From Pseudomonas sp. (lineage in GTDB: Bacteria; Pseudomonadota; Gammaproteobacteria; Pseudomonadales; Pseudomonadaceae), in contig NZ_JASLGE010000026.1 in NCBI RefSeq assembly GCF_030150285.1, positions 1 through 32,410 of the forward strand: a stretch of DNA of 32,410 nucleotides. Direction: 5' to 3'. This document shows positions 1-6,960 of the stretch, one piece after another. The notes beneath the pieces were generated by a model. The model had not been told where the DNA came from and ran no database searches. It worked only from the letters and a program-made list of their open reading frames with translations. Position 1 is the stretch's first letter; every line of letters starts with the position of its first letter. The position numbers and the translations under genes were made by a program.

Positions 1-70
1 GTGCCGAGATATTCTCGTTGATCGGGGCTTTCGGTGCAGCTCGTTTATCTTGTCTCATTTCACGCTTAAT
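1..70 (-). CDS. infC: translation initiation factor IF-3, 5' end only
   Basis: Only the first ~23 codons are in the window; the gene runs off the left edge. The N-terminus reads IKREMRQDKRAAPKAPINEN, the highly conserved start of pseudomonad IF-3, which binds the 30S subunit and proofreads initiator tRNA and start codon. There is no ATG or GTG start in frame near the thrS stop. Instead three consecutive ATT codons lie at 76-68, the first overlapping the thrS TAA by one base. A GGAG at 82-79 is 8 nt from the third ATT (70-68), which I chose because it gives the family's usual N-terminus. The second ATT (73) is possible. An ATT start is the known basis of IF-3 autoregulation in E. coli. Translation is probably coupled to thrS. 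Confidence 0.9.
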   Translation of the reverse strand, partial: MKREMRQDKRAAPKAPINENISA

Positions 71-75
71 AATAA

Positions 76-1998
76 TTACTCCGAATCATGGCGACCACGC
101 CGGGAAACCGCTTGTGCGAGGAATTCAGCGAATTGCGCGACAGGCATAGAGCCCAGATCAGCACCTTCACGTGTACGCACAGCGACAGTCTGCATCTCGA
201 CTTCCCGATCTCCGATAACCAAGAGATAAGGAACCTTGAGCAAAGTATGCTCGCGGATTTTAAAGCCGATCTTTTCATTTCTCAAGTCAGACTTGACGCG
301 AAACCCGCTCTGATTGAGAGTTTTTTCAATTTCAGAGGCAAAATCTGCCTGTTTATCAGTGATATTCATGATCACTGCCTGCGTCGGTGCCAACCAAGCC
401 GGGAACGCACCTTCGTAATGTTCGATCAAAATACCGACAAAACGCTCGAACGACCCGAGGATTGCCCGGTGCAACATAACCGGGTGTTTACGGCTGTTGT
501 CTTCCGAAACGTATTCCGCACCAAGACGAATTGGCAGGTTGAAATCGAGCTGCAAGGTACCACATTGCCACACCCGACCCAGACAATCTTTCAGAGAGAA
601 CTCAATCTTAGGCCCATAAAAAGCGCCCTCACCCGGTTGCAAGTCATAAGCCAGACCTGCGCTATCAAGGGCAGAAGCCAGCGCACTTTCAGCACGATCC
701 CACAGCTCATCAGAACCTACGCGCTTCTCGGGACGAGTCGACAGTTTGAGTTCAACGTCCTTGAAACCAAAGTCTGCATAGACATCCAGCGTCAGCTTGA
801 TGAAAGCCGCCGATTCAGCTTGCATCTGCTCTTCAGTACAAAAGATATGCGCATCGTCTTGAGTAAAGGCACGAACACGCATGATGCCATGCAAGGCACC
901 CGAAGGCTCGTTGCGGTGGCAGGCACCGAACTCTGCCAAACGCATTGGCAGCTCACGGTAGCTTTTCAGGCCCTGATTGAAGACCTGGACGTGACAAGGG
1001 CAGTTCATCGGCTTGATCGCGTAATCGCGATTCTCCGACTCAGTGGTAAACATGTTTTCAGCGTAGTTAGCCCAATGACCGGACTTTTCCCACAAGCTAC
1101 GATCCACAACCTGAGGAGTCTTGATCTCCAGGTAGCCGTTATCGCGCTGTACCTTACGCATGTACTGCTCTAGAACCTGATAAAGCGTCCAGCCATTCGG
1201 ATGCCAGAACACCATGCCCGGCGCTTCTTCCTGAGTATGAAAAAGCCCCAGACGCTTGCCGATTTTACGATGATCGCGTTTCTCAGCCTCTTCAATACGC
1301 TGAATATAGGCTGCCAGCTGCTTCTTATCAGCCCAGGCGGTTCCGTAGATACGCTGTAGCTGCTCGTTTTTGGCGTCTCCACGCCAGTAAGCGCCCGACA
1401 ACTTGGTCAGCTTGAACGACTTCAAGAAGCGAGTGTTCGGCACGTGAGGGCCGCGGCACATATCAACGTATTCTTCGTGGAAGTACAGGCCCATCGCCTG
1501 CTCGTCCGGCATATCTTCGATCAAGCGCAACTTGTAGTCTTCACCACGCGCCGCAAACAGCTCAACCACTTCGGCGCGCGGGGTAACGCGCTTAATGACG
1601 TCGTAGTCTTTTTCAATCAGCTGCTGCATGCGCTGTTCGATCGCTGCCATGTCATCGGGAGTGAATGGGCGCTCGAAGAAAATATCGTAATAAAAGCCTT
1701 CTTGAATGACAGGCCCAATCACCATCTTGGCCGTCGGGTAGAGCTGCTTTACCGCATGCCCCACCAAGTGAGCGCAAGAGTGGCGAATAATCTCCAGCCC
1801 CTCTTCATCCTTGGGCGTGATAATTTGCAGAGTGGCGTCGTTTTCAATTAAATCACACGCATCAACCAGCTTGCCGTTGACCTTGCCGGCCACGGTAGCC
1901 TTTGCCAAGCCTGCGCCGATAGAGGCTGCGACTTCTGCAACAGATACGGGGTGATCAAATGAACGCTGACTGCCGTCGGGAAGAGTAATAGTTGGCAT
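76..1998 (-). CDS. thrS: threonyl-tRNA synthetase
   Basis: A 640-residue class II synthetase that charges tRNA-Thr in the cytoplasm; the length is normal for the family. It starts MPTITLPDGSQ and shows the N-terminal TGS domain (about 1-60), the editing domain with its HSCAHLV motif near residue 73 and a later YVDMCRGPH segment, the class II catalytic core (motif 2 region FGACHRNEPSGALHGIMRVR) and a C-terminal anticodon-binding domain. An in-frame extension of 11 codons upstream is open, but the ATG at 1998 has an AGGAGG-type ribosome site at about 2003-2008, so I place the start there. The mRNA leader carries two anticodon-arm mimics (annotated separately), pointing to translational autoregulation. 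infC follows with a one-base overlap or a gap of a few bases. Confidence 0.97.
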   Translation of the reverse strand: MPTITLPDGSQRSFDHPVSVAEVAASIGAGLAKATVAGKVNGKLVDACDLIENDATLQIITPKDEEGLEIIRHSCAHLVGHAVKQLYPTAKMVIGPVIQEGFYYDIFFERPFTPDDMAAIEQRMQQLIEKDYDVIKRVTPRAEVVELFAARGEDYKLRLIEDMPDEQAMGLYFHEEYVDMCRGPHVPNTRFLKSFKLTKLSGAYWRGDAKNEQLQRIYGTAWADKKQLAAYIQRIEEAEKRDHRKIGKRLGLFHTQEEAPGMVFWHPNGWTLYQVLEQYMRKVQRDNGYLEIKTPQVVDRSLWEKSGHWANYAENMFTTESENRDYAIKPMNCPCHVQVFNQGLKSYRELPMRLAEFGACHRNEPSGALHGIMRVRAFTQDDAHIFCTEEQMQAESAAFIKLTLDVYADFGFKDVELKLSTRPEKRVGSDELWDRAESALASALDSAGLAYDLQPGEGAFYGPKIEFSLKDCLGRVWQCGTLQLDFNLPIRLGAEYVSEDNSRKHPVMLHRAILGSFERFVGILIEHYEGAFPAWLAPTQAVIMNITDKQADFASEIEKTLNQSGFRVKSDLRNEKIGFKIREHTLLKVPYLLVIGDREVEMQTVAVRTREGADLGSMPVAQFAEFLAQAVSRRGRHDSE

Positions 1999-2017
1999 GG
2001 CGCCTCCTCTCCTAGTG

Positions 2018-2038
2018 GTGACCCCTACCAAAGGTCAC
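2018..2038 (-). promoter_or_regulatory. thrS translational operator, tRNA-Thr anticodon-arm mimic proximal to the ribosome site
   Basis: On the mRNA (minus) strand the arms GTGACC and GGTCAC pair perfectly. A further U-G pair closes a seven-base loop UUGGUAG. Read as an anticodon loop this gives U at position 33, GGU at 34-36 and A at 37; GGU is a threonine anticodon. From memory, the E. coli tRNA-Thr(GGU) arm is nearly the same, with the loop UUGGUAA between ACCC and GGGU. The hairpin spans -40 to -20 from the thrS ATG, with GGU at -31 to -29, the position of the anticodon-like triplet in the E. coli thrS operator domain 2. The expected role is binding of ThrRS to its own mRNA, blocking the ribosome site just downstream. 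Confidence 0.82.
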
Positions 2039-2076
2039 GTGGGTTGGGATGAGCCAGTACGCGATTCGGTGGTATG

Positions 2077-2095
2077 CCTGCCTCACAGTGGCAGG
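2077..2095 (-). promoter_or_regulatory. thrS leader, second distal anticodon-arm-like hairpin
   Basis: On the minus strand CCTGCC pairs with GGCAGG (6 bp) around a seven-base loop ACUGUGA. Positions 34-36 of the loop are UGU, another threonine anticodon, although position 33 is C rather than U. It lies at -97 to -79 from the thrS start, separated from the proximal hairpin by about 38 nt that look mostly unpaired. This matches the domain 2 / linker / domain 4 layout of the E. coli thrS operator, in which two arms engage both subunits of the ThrRS dimer (from memory). The C33 makes this arm less certain than the proximal one. Confidence 0.65.
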
Positions 2096-2343
2096 AGCCT
2101 TGCGGCGAACCATTAACCGAACCAGAGTGACTGGAGTTCAAATCAAAGGGTTTATGGCTCTGCTTCGCGGCTCGATACGAACTTCACGAGAAAAACCAAG
2201 GGCGATAGGCTAGCACAGATGAGCCTCATCTGCAGAGTCGCCAAAAATTACTTCCCTTTCGAACCGTAGTGAACTTGAGCGGCTGTTTGGCCCTCAAAAC
2301 TCTGCGAGTTACATTTGAGCCTGAACGTTTACGAGGACCCAAC
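2096..2343. other. intergenic region between divergent thrS and a small secreted-protein gene
   Basis: This holds the thrS promoter (minus) and the promoter of the gene at 2344 (plus). A weak minus-strand candidate is a TTGAAC-like -35 near 2131-2136, but no convincing spaced -10 was found. A TTCAAAT motif around 2138 recalls a tRNA T-loop, but no tRNA could be folded around it. Nothing else is supported. Confidence 0.5.
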
Positions 2344-2640
2344 ATGCGCATATCACGCCTTTTCGCTTTCGCAGCCCCCCTGACGCTCCTGATCCCCTTG
2401 GCCCAGGCCGCCGAATGGCCCGCCGGCACGAAACAGCAGTACATGACGAACTGCGTAGCCGCGGCCAGCCAAAGCCTTGATGCAAAAAAGGCCACACAGC
2501 ATTGCGAGTGCGGGGCGCAGCAGTTGAGTGCTCAATTTTCGACCGCTGAACTCAAGGAACTCATGGGCAAAACGCAGCCTTCTCCCGAGTTACGCACCAA
2601 GGCCCTGAATGCGATCCTGCCCTGCAGGGCCAAATCCTAG
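2344..2640 (+). CDS. small secreted cysteine-containing protein, unknown function
   Basis: A 98-residue protein that I do not recognise by name. It has a clear signal peptide (MRISRLFAFAAPLTLLIPLAQAA, cleavage near residue 23). The mature part holds a Cys in MTNCVAAA, a CEC pair near residues 54-56 and a final Cys six residues or so from the end, so disulfides in the periplasm are likely. The open frame extends upstream to 2269, but the ATG at 2344 has GAGGA at 2333-2337, six bases away, and a signal peptide starting exactly there. It is divergent from thrS and apparently monocistronic. The function is unknown, and I see no catalytic motif. Confidence 0.75.
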   Translation: MRISRLFAFAAPLTLLIPLAQAAEWPAGTKQQYMTNCVAAASQSLDAKKATQHCECGAQQLSAQFSTAELKELMGKTQPSPELRTKALNAILPCRAKS

Positions 2641-2701
2641 TTTTCGGCCCCAAAAAGCCATCAGCCAGCAGGAAAACAGGTGAAAAATGCGTCTCTGTCT
2701 A

Positions 2702-2730
2702 AAAAAAACGGCCTACCCGCGCCTTTTTTT
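2702..2730 (+). terminator. candidate intrinsic terminator after the small secreted-protein gene
   Basis: An A-tract, then GGC, a short loop, GCC and seven T residues (2724-2730). The A and T tracts extend the short GC stem, with one bulged C. The GC stem is only three pairs, so the call is moderate. Confidence 0.4.
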
Positions 2731-2749
2731 CTAAGCCGCAACCCTCGCC

Positions 2750-2771
2750 AACCCCCTATAAAATGGGGGTT
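2750..2771 (+). repeat. inverted repeat with TATAAAAT in the loop
   Basis: AACCCCC and GGGGGTT form a perfect 7-bp stem around the eight bases TATAAAAT. It lies 157 bases before the cold-shock gene. The loop could also be read as a -10 element. Whether it acts as a hairpin, a promoter or both cannot be decided from sequence. Confidence 0.45.
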
Positions 2772-2852
2772 TCAGGGATCTTGAGTAACGGATACCGGTT
2801 GTCAACGCAGTAAACTGCCGCTCAGGGGGGCTCCCAAATCGCACATTTCGAC

Positions 2853-2858
2853 TATGAT
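2853..2858 (+). promoter_or_regulatory. candidate -10 element for the cold-shock gene
   Basis: TATGAT matches the sigma-70 -10 consensus at four to five positions and would start a transcript near 2865, giving a leader of about 60-65 nt. No good -35 lies 17 bp upstream, so this is tentative. Confidence 0.35.
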
Positions 2859-2927
2859 AGCCCTGTGTGCCCAGTTGGCCTGAGCAGCACAGTACTACTG
2901 AAAATATAAGTTTCTTGGAGATACACC

Positions 2928-3140
2928 ATGTCTAATCGCCAAACCGGCACCGTAAAATGGTTCAACGATGAAAAAGGCTTCGGCTTCATCACTCCTCAAG
3001 GTGGCGGTGACGACCTGTTCGTACACTTCAAAGCTATCGAAAGCGACGGTTTCAAAAGCCTGAAAGAAGGCCAAACCGTATCTTTCGTGGCTGAGAAAGG
3101 CCAAAAGGGTATGCAAGCTGCTCAAGTTCGTCCGGAGTAA
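2928..3140 (+). CDS. cold-shock-domain protein (CspA/Cap family)
   Basis: A 70-residue single-domain cold-shock protein with both nucleic-acid-binding motifs intact: RNP1 as KGFGFI (about residues 16-21) and RNP2 as LFVHF (about 30-34), followed by the usual basic GQKGMQAAQV end. Such proteins bind single-stranded RNA and DNA and act as RNA chaperones, in the cold or constitutively. The ribosome site TTGGAG is well placed before the ATG. It is followed directly by a strong terminator, so it is a one-gene unit. Codon use is biased towards highly expressed codons. Which paralogue it is (CapA, CapB or another) cannot be settled from this window. Confidence 0.96.
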   Translation: MSNRQTGTVKWFNDEKGFGFITPQGGGDDLFVHFKAIESDGFKSLKEGQTVSFVAEKGQKGMQAAQVRPE

Positions 3141-3154
3141 TTCTCCCCCGAACT

Positions 3155-3186
3155 AAAAAACCCCGTCCACGTGACGGGGTTTTTTA
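3155..3186. terminator. bidirectional intrinsic terminator
   Basis: CCCCGTC and GACGGGG form a 7-bp GC stem around CACGT, preceded by six A and followed by six T. It can therefore end both the cold-shock transcript (plus) and the convergent lipoprotein transcript (minus). Confidence 0.93.
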
Positions 3187-3211
3187 TGCCTAACCGAAAG
3201 GTTATGTACGC

Positions 3212-3520
3212 TTAACCGCAGTTAACTCGCGTAATCGTCCCGCTGTCATCCGCATTCAGATTCAAACGATCAGAGCGGTATTCGAGCGTCATCATGTCGT
3301 GCGGCAACAAAATACGCGCATTTTGTGCGCCTGCCTTGACACGTGCCTGCTCCAAAAGCGCCGACGACGCCTTCTGGCCCACAGCAAATGCTGCCAATTG
3401 AGCATCACAACGGGTATGCCCTGCGTCTGCGACAGGCTCTTTAACGGATGGCGCAGTGCTGCACCCTGACAACGCTACAACGGCCAACAACGAACCCAAT
3501 GACACTAGCTTCCAAGACAT
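3212..3520 (-). CDS. I78-family peptidase-inhibitor-like lipoprotein
   Basis: A 102-residue predicted lipoprotein. The signal sequence ends in a lipobox LSGC with Cys20 as the lipidation site; Ser at +2 suggests the outer membrane. The C-terminal half (ARILLPHDMMTLEYRSDRLN, then a short turn and ITRVNCG at the end) fits the I78 inhibitor pattern, whose members inhibit serine peptidases such as elastase. A Cys in HTRCDAQ and the Cys near the C-terminus could pair, as in that family. The ribosome site AAGGAGG lies just upstream of the ATG. It is convergent with the cold-shock gene and shares its terminator. The family call is from motif memory and the target peptidase is unknown. Confidence 0.8.
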   Translation of the reverse strand: MSWKLVSLGSLLAVVALSGCSTAPSVKEPVADAGHTRCDAQLAAFAVGQKASSALLEQARVKAGAQNARILLPHDMMTLEYRSDRLNLNADDSGTITRVNCG

Positions 3521-3678
3521 GAAGCCTCCTTAAATAAATAGCCAGACCCTTTGCGACTGTATTTTCGCAAATAGGTTGCATATTGCCTGGCAACAGACTG
3601 AATGCTCACAGACCGACGATTCTGCCCGACGGCTCGACTTTTACGCCGACCCAATCGTGACTAAATGTGTGTCCGACC

Positions 3679-3984
3679 CTAGTAAATATCGATATAGTCG
3701 AATGACGGGCGCGGCCAGTGTGTATTCAGGGCATTGTAAATCTGCATCACCCAAACCTCATCACTGGCCGCAACGTTTCCTACATACCCGGAACCCGCAG
3801 CCCAGGTCTCCAACCTAAAAAGCAACCCATCTATGTCGACTGCACCCACAACACCAGAAGAAATATACGCAATTCCCTCCTTATTGACGCGTAACTGAGT
3901 ATGCGCATCGTCACTGGCCGATGCCAACAACTGCCGTACCGCGTCAATGGAAAGACTACCTGGCGTATTCAAATCAATCTGCAT
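3679..3984 (-). CDS. conserved-type hypothetical protein
   Basis: A 101-residue protein that I do not recognise. The start is supported by a strong AGGGAGG ribosome site just before the ATG. No signal peptide or membrane segment is visible. The sequence is acidic and ends in an aromatic SFDYIDIY. The middle part (LRVNKEGIAYISSGVVGAVDIDGLLFRLETWAAG is the flow of the segment) looks like alternating beta strands with a helix. It lies divergent from the small gene at 4143 with about 160 bases between, so the two may share a control region. Confidence 0.65.
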   Translation of the reverse strand: MQIDLNTPGSLSIDAVRQLLASASDDAHTQLRVNKEGIAYISSGVVGAVDIDGLLFRLETWAAGSGYVGNVAASDEVWVMQIYNALNTHWPRPSFDYIDIY

Positions 3985-4142
3985 GTCACGCCTCCCTCTA
4001 AAACTATCAGTGTGCCATGTATCTTTATCTTCGCGTGAAAGCGAAGGTGCAGAATCAATCAGACGGTTTAGCGGTCACCTGCGAATAGTTTCAGCGCTGC
4101 AATTTGTTAAAATCGCCACCCCAAGCCCATTACGAGATCCCC

Positions 4143-4343
4143 ATGACCACAGTGACCATCGATGCCGACATCAAAGCCAAGTGGCATCACGGGCAGTGTT
4201 CTTACAGCCCTGGCAGCCCCGAAGAGCTGGCAATTATAGGCATCGACCTTTTAGTCAGAGAACTCGGAACAGAGTCCGCTCGCGCCTTCGTGAGTCAAGT
4301 CTTCGAAAAATATAAAGAAGCCGAGACACCGCCCCCCCTTTGA
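4143..4343 (+). CDS. small hypothetical protein
   Basis: A 66-residue protein that I do not recognise. The frame is open from 4104, but the ATG at 4143 is preceded by a weak GAGA site at a plausible distance, and the protein then begins MTTVTIDADIKAKW, a beta-strand-like start followed by a helix (ELAIIGIDLLVRELG and ARAFVSQVFEKYKE). It is probably cytoplasmic. A TTAAAAT near 4107 could be its -10. It lies upstream of the asparaginase control region and is not obviously related to it. Confidence 0.55.
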   Translation: MTTVTIDADIKAKWHHGQCSYSPGSPEELAIIGIDLLVRELGTESARAFVSQVFEKYKEAETPPPL

Positions 4344-4452
4344 AACTGCGCCCATTCAGCGCTACTCCCCCGGCTCGAGAGACCGTGCGCTGCACAATAG
4401 AAAGCCCTGCCCGGTATCGCTGCAACGACGCCCCCGTCCCGATTCTTCAGCA

Positions 4453-4498
4453 GTCGATTCTCCGAACAAAAATTGCATCTCGCGTTCGGAAAACCGTT
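4453..4498 (+). promoter_or_regulatory. two candidate AauR-type enhancer sites upstream of the asparaginase gene
   Basis: From memory, the response regulator AauR (acidic amino acid uptake and utilisation) binds TTCGG-N4-CCGAA in P. putida. Here TTCGG-AAAA-CCGTT sits at 4485-4498 (8 of 10 specified bases) and GTCGA-TTCT-CCGAA at 4453-4466 (8 of 10). They lie about 110-155 bases before the predicted sigma-54 start site, a normal distance for an activator that loops to the polymerase. Confidence 0.6.
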
Positions 4499-4582
4499 CT
4501 CTTGCGCTACCTATGCAGTGAATCCTGAAGCACGCCTCAGCTAAAGGGCGGGCTACACAGCGTTTCACACATTTCCTTACAT

Positions 4583-4598
4583 TGGCATGGATAGTGCT
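4583..4598 (+). promoter_or_regulatory. sigma-54 (RpoN) -24/-12 promoter of the asparaginase gene
   Basis: TGGCATG-N4-GTGCT matches TGGCACG-N4-TTGCW, with the invariant GG and GC exactly spaced. Transcription would begin near 4609, leaving a leader of about 77 nt. Sigma-54 control agrees with the nitrogen- and acidic-amino-acid-linked role of the downstream enzyme. Confidence 0.8.
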
Positions 4599-4685
4599 GC
4601 CTCTTAGCTCGTTCGCGACCACACGTTGGCGCGTGCCGTGCAGGACGTACACACATTTGTACGCTCACTAATAAGAGAGATAACA

Positions 4686-5765
4686 ATGAAAACTGCTGTG
4701 CTGAAAACTATAGTTCCGGGCGCACTGGCCCTGTTGATGGCCTTGCCAATTGCTTATGCCCAAGAAAATACCGCCAAGCCCAACGTTGTTATTTTGGCAA
4801 CCGGTGGCACGATTGCTGGCGCAGGAGCCAGCGCAGCTAACAGCGCTACCTATACAGCGGCCAAAGTGGGTGTCGACCAACTGATTGCAGGCGTTCCTGA
4901 ACTGAGCCAACTGGCAAACGTGCGCGGCGAGCAAGTTCTGCAAATTGCGTCCGAAAGCATTACCAACGAAAACCTGCTGCAATTGGGCCGCCGCGTTGCT
5001 GAGCTGGCGGACAGTAAGGACGTTGATGGCATCGTCATCACTCACGGTACCGATACCCTGGAAGAAACCGCCTACTTCCTGAACCTGGTTGAAAAAACCG
5101 ACAAGCCCATCATTGTTGTCGGCTCCATGCGCCCAGGCACCGCCATGTCAGCTGACGGCATGCTTAACCTGTACAACGCCGTAGCCGTAGCGGGTAGCAA
5201 AGAAGCACGCGGTAAAGGCGTGTTGGTAACCATGAACGACGAAATCCAGTCGGGCCGTGATGTCACCAAATCCATGAACATCAAGACTGAAGCCTTCAAA
5301 AGCCCGTGGGGCCCGTTGGGCATGGTAGTCGAAGGAAAATCCTACTGGTTCCGCTTGCCTGCCAAGCGTCACACGATGGACTCTGAGTTCGACATCAAAA
5401 ACATCAAGAGCCTGCCAGACGTAGGCATCGCCTACTCGTATGGCAACGTTGACGACACGGCTTACAAAGCCTTCGCGCAAGCAGGGGCTAAAGCGATTAT
5501 CCACGTAGGTACCGGCAACGGTTCCGTGTCCTCGCGCGTGGTGCCGGCTCTGCAAGAAATTCGCAAAGATGGCGTACAAGTCATCCGCTCTTCCCATGTA
5601 AACAATGGCGGATTCGTACTGCGTAACGCAGAACAGCCTGACGATAAATACGATTGGGTTGTGGCTCACGACCTGAACCCTCAGAAAGCACGCATTCTGG
5701 CAATGGTTGCCCTGACCAAAACCCAGGACAGCAAGGAATTGCAGCGGATGTTCTGGGAGTACTAA
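4686..5765 (+). CDS. ansB: periplasmic type II glutaminase-asparaginase
   Basis: A 359-residue enzyme that hydrolyses L-asparagine and L-glutamine to aspartate or glutamate plus ammonia in the periplasm. A signal peptide covers residues 1-25 (cleavage after PIAYA). The nucleophile motif TGGTIAG is at 39-45 with Thr42, and the second triad motif HGTDT is at 120-124, the two hallmarks of the family. The length is standard. The frame is open back to a TTG at 4626, but the ATG at 4686 fits both the signal peptide and a purine-rich GAGAGA site. Upstream are a sigma-54 promoter and AauR-like sites, so induction by acidic amino acids through AauR and RpoN is expected. The product can feed acidic amino acid uptake. 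Confidence 0.95.
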   Translation: MKTAVLKTIVPGALALLMALPIAYAQENTAKPNVVILATGGTIAGAGASAANSATYTAAKVGVDQLIAGVPELSQLANVRGEQVLQIASESITNENLLQLGRRVAELADSKDVDGIVITHGTDTLEETAYFLNLVEKTDKPIIVVGSMRPGTAMSADGMLNLYNAVAVAGSKEARGKGVLVTMNDEIQSGRDVTKSMNIKTEAFKSPWGPLGMVVEGKSYWFRLPAKRHTMDSEFDIKNIKSLPDVGIAYSYGNVDDTAYKAFAQAGAKAIIHVGTGNGSVSSRVVPALQEIRKDGVQVIRSSHVNNGGFVLRNAEQPDDKYDWVVAHDLNPQKARILAMVALTKTQDSKELQRMFWEY

Positions 5766-5805
5766 CGCCCTCTGACCGGGCGCTGCAACGGTGCCCGGCC
5801 TCTCA

Positions 5806-5831
5806 CTCACTCATTCGCCTGAATGGGTGAG
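5806..5831 (+). terminator. hairpin after the asparaginase gene, no U-tract
   Basis: An 11-bp stem (CTCACTCATTC against GAATGGGTGAG, one G-T pair) with a GCCT loop. No T run follows, so it may protect the 3' end or act with a factor rather than terminate on its own. A second, shorter CCGGGC/GCCCGG inverted repeat lies just upstream at about 5776-5797. Confidence 0.5.
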
Positions 5832-5969
5832 CCTTGGTATTGAATTCGCCCCCTCCTGCTCCGCCCCCTCAAAAACATCACCCAAAGCGCAGCGTCCGAC
5901 AGCCAAACAGTTGCCAAATCTTGCGCAGTTAAATACTGTATGCACATACAGCAAACCAAGGATTGCATC

Positions 5970-6221
5970 ATGGCTAAAAAAGCGGCGAAGGCCCCTACCC
6001 CTCCGAGCCCCTATGAAATGTTCGGCGAACGCATAAAAAAAATCATCGGTTCACCTAAAGCACAGAAAGACAAAATGGCTGTGCTCACACGGCTAGAAGG
6101 CGACAATCCCGAGTTCTGGGAGCGTCTGCTAGAAGAAATCGGCGAGAACGACAACGTGAGCGTTGCGCACCGCGATGATGGCGGGGTCAATGTTTTCTGG
6201 ACCGTGCTTGAGGAAGATTGA
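5970..6221 (+). CDS. DUF1654-like small protein
   Basis: An 83-residue cytoplasmic protein. The SPYEMFGERIKKIIGSPKAQ start and the ERLLEEIGENDNVSV-HRDDGGVNVFW end look like DUF1654 proteins, a family found mostly in Pseudomonas with no assigned function (motif memory, not searched). The frame is open from 5940, but the ATG at 5970 has AAGGA about eight bases upstream and the Lys-rich N-terminus usual for the family. The endonuclease gene starts only four bases after the stop, so the two are probably co-transcribed. Some DUF1654 genes sit near stress or phage regulators, but nothing of that kind is here. Confidence 0.75.
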   Translation: MAKKAAKAPTPPSPYEMFGERIKKIIGSPKAQKDKMAVLTRLEGDNPEFWERLLEEIGENDNVSVAHRDDGGVNVFWTVLEED

Positions 6222-6225
6222 GTCC

Positions 6226-6915
6226 ATGAGGGTTCGTTTGCTGGCACTTGCCAGCCTATTTACTGTTTTTAATGCCCAGGCAGCCGCTCCGCAGACCTTC
6301 AGCGAAGCCAAGAAAATCGCCTGGAAACTCTACGCTCCGCAGTCCACCGAGTTCTACTGTGGCTGTAAATACAACGGCAACCGGGTAGACCTCAAAGCCT
6401 GCGGTTATGTCCCACGTAAAAACGCCAATCGTGCGTCACGTATCGAATGGGAACATATCGTCCCGGCATGGCAAATCGGGCACCAGCGCCAATGCTGGCA
6501 AAAGGGAGGGCGAAAAAACTGCACTCGCAACGATGCTGTGTTCAAGGTCGCTGAAGCTGATTTGCACAATCTGGTACCTAGCATTGGCGAGGTCAACGGC
6601 GACCGAAACAACTTCAGCTTTGGCTGGTTACCCACCCAATCGGGCCAATACGGCTCATGCCTGACGCAGGTGGATTTCAAAACCAAGAAGGTGATGCCCC
6701 GCCCTTCCATTCGCGGCATGATCGCACGCACTTACTTTTACATGAGCAAGCAGTACAACTTGCGCCTGTCCACACAAGACCGCCAACTGTATGAGGCTTG
6801 GGACAAAACCTATCCGGTTCAAACCTGGGAGCGTCAGCGTAACCAGGCCGTGGCCTGCGTCATGGGTCGCGGAAACGAATTCGTTGGTCCGGTCAACCTC
6901 AAGGCCTGCGGCTGA
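6226..6915 (+). CDS. endA: endonuclease I, secreted/periplasmic DNase
   Basis: A 229-residue non-specific endonuclease of the EndA/NucM family. A signal peptide covers about residues 1-19 (ending FNAQA). The beta-beta-alpha-metal active-site motif RIEWEHIVPAW has His77, and the downstream NLVPSIGEVNGDRNNF holds the metal-binding Asn. Cysteines at 45, 47 and 59, plus others near the C-terminus, are consistent with disulfides in the periplasm. The open frame extends to 6163, but the ATG at 6226 has GAGGAAG upstream inside the preceding gene's end and begins the signal peptide. Likely roles are degradation of external DNA, nutrient recovery or limiting transformation. A large structured terminator follows. 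Confidence 0.94.
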   Translation: MRVRLLALASLFTVFNAQAAAPQTFSEAKKIAWKLYAPQSTEFYCGCKYNGNRVDLKACGYVPRKNANRASRIEWEHIVPAWQIGHQRQCWQKGGRKNCTRNDAVFKVAEADLHNLVPSIGEVNGDRNNFSFGWLPTQSGQYGSCLTQVDFKTKKVMPRPSIRGMIARTYFYMSKQYNLRLSTQDRQLYEAWDKTYPVQTWERQRNQAVACVMGRGNEFVGPVNLKACG

Positions 6916-6960
6916 GTGTACCCACCCGGGTACCACACGGCATGTGCCCACAGCATTGAG

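Noticed and set aside
88..1173. 361-codon open frame antisense to thrS
   Set aside because: thrS is unmistakable on the other strand; the antisense product has no domain features and no ribosome site.
2125..2150. T-loop-like TTCAAAT suggesting a tRNA near thrS
   Set aside because: No acceptor, D or anticodon arm can be folded around it on either strand.
4340..4528. 62-codon plus-strand frame after the small gene at 4143
   Set aside because: No ribosome site, basic composition, and it runs through the asparaginase enhancer sites.
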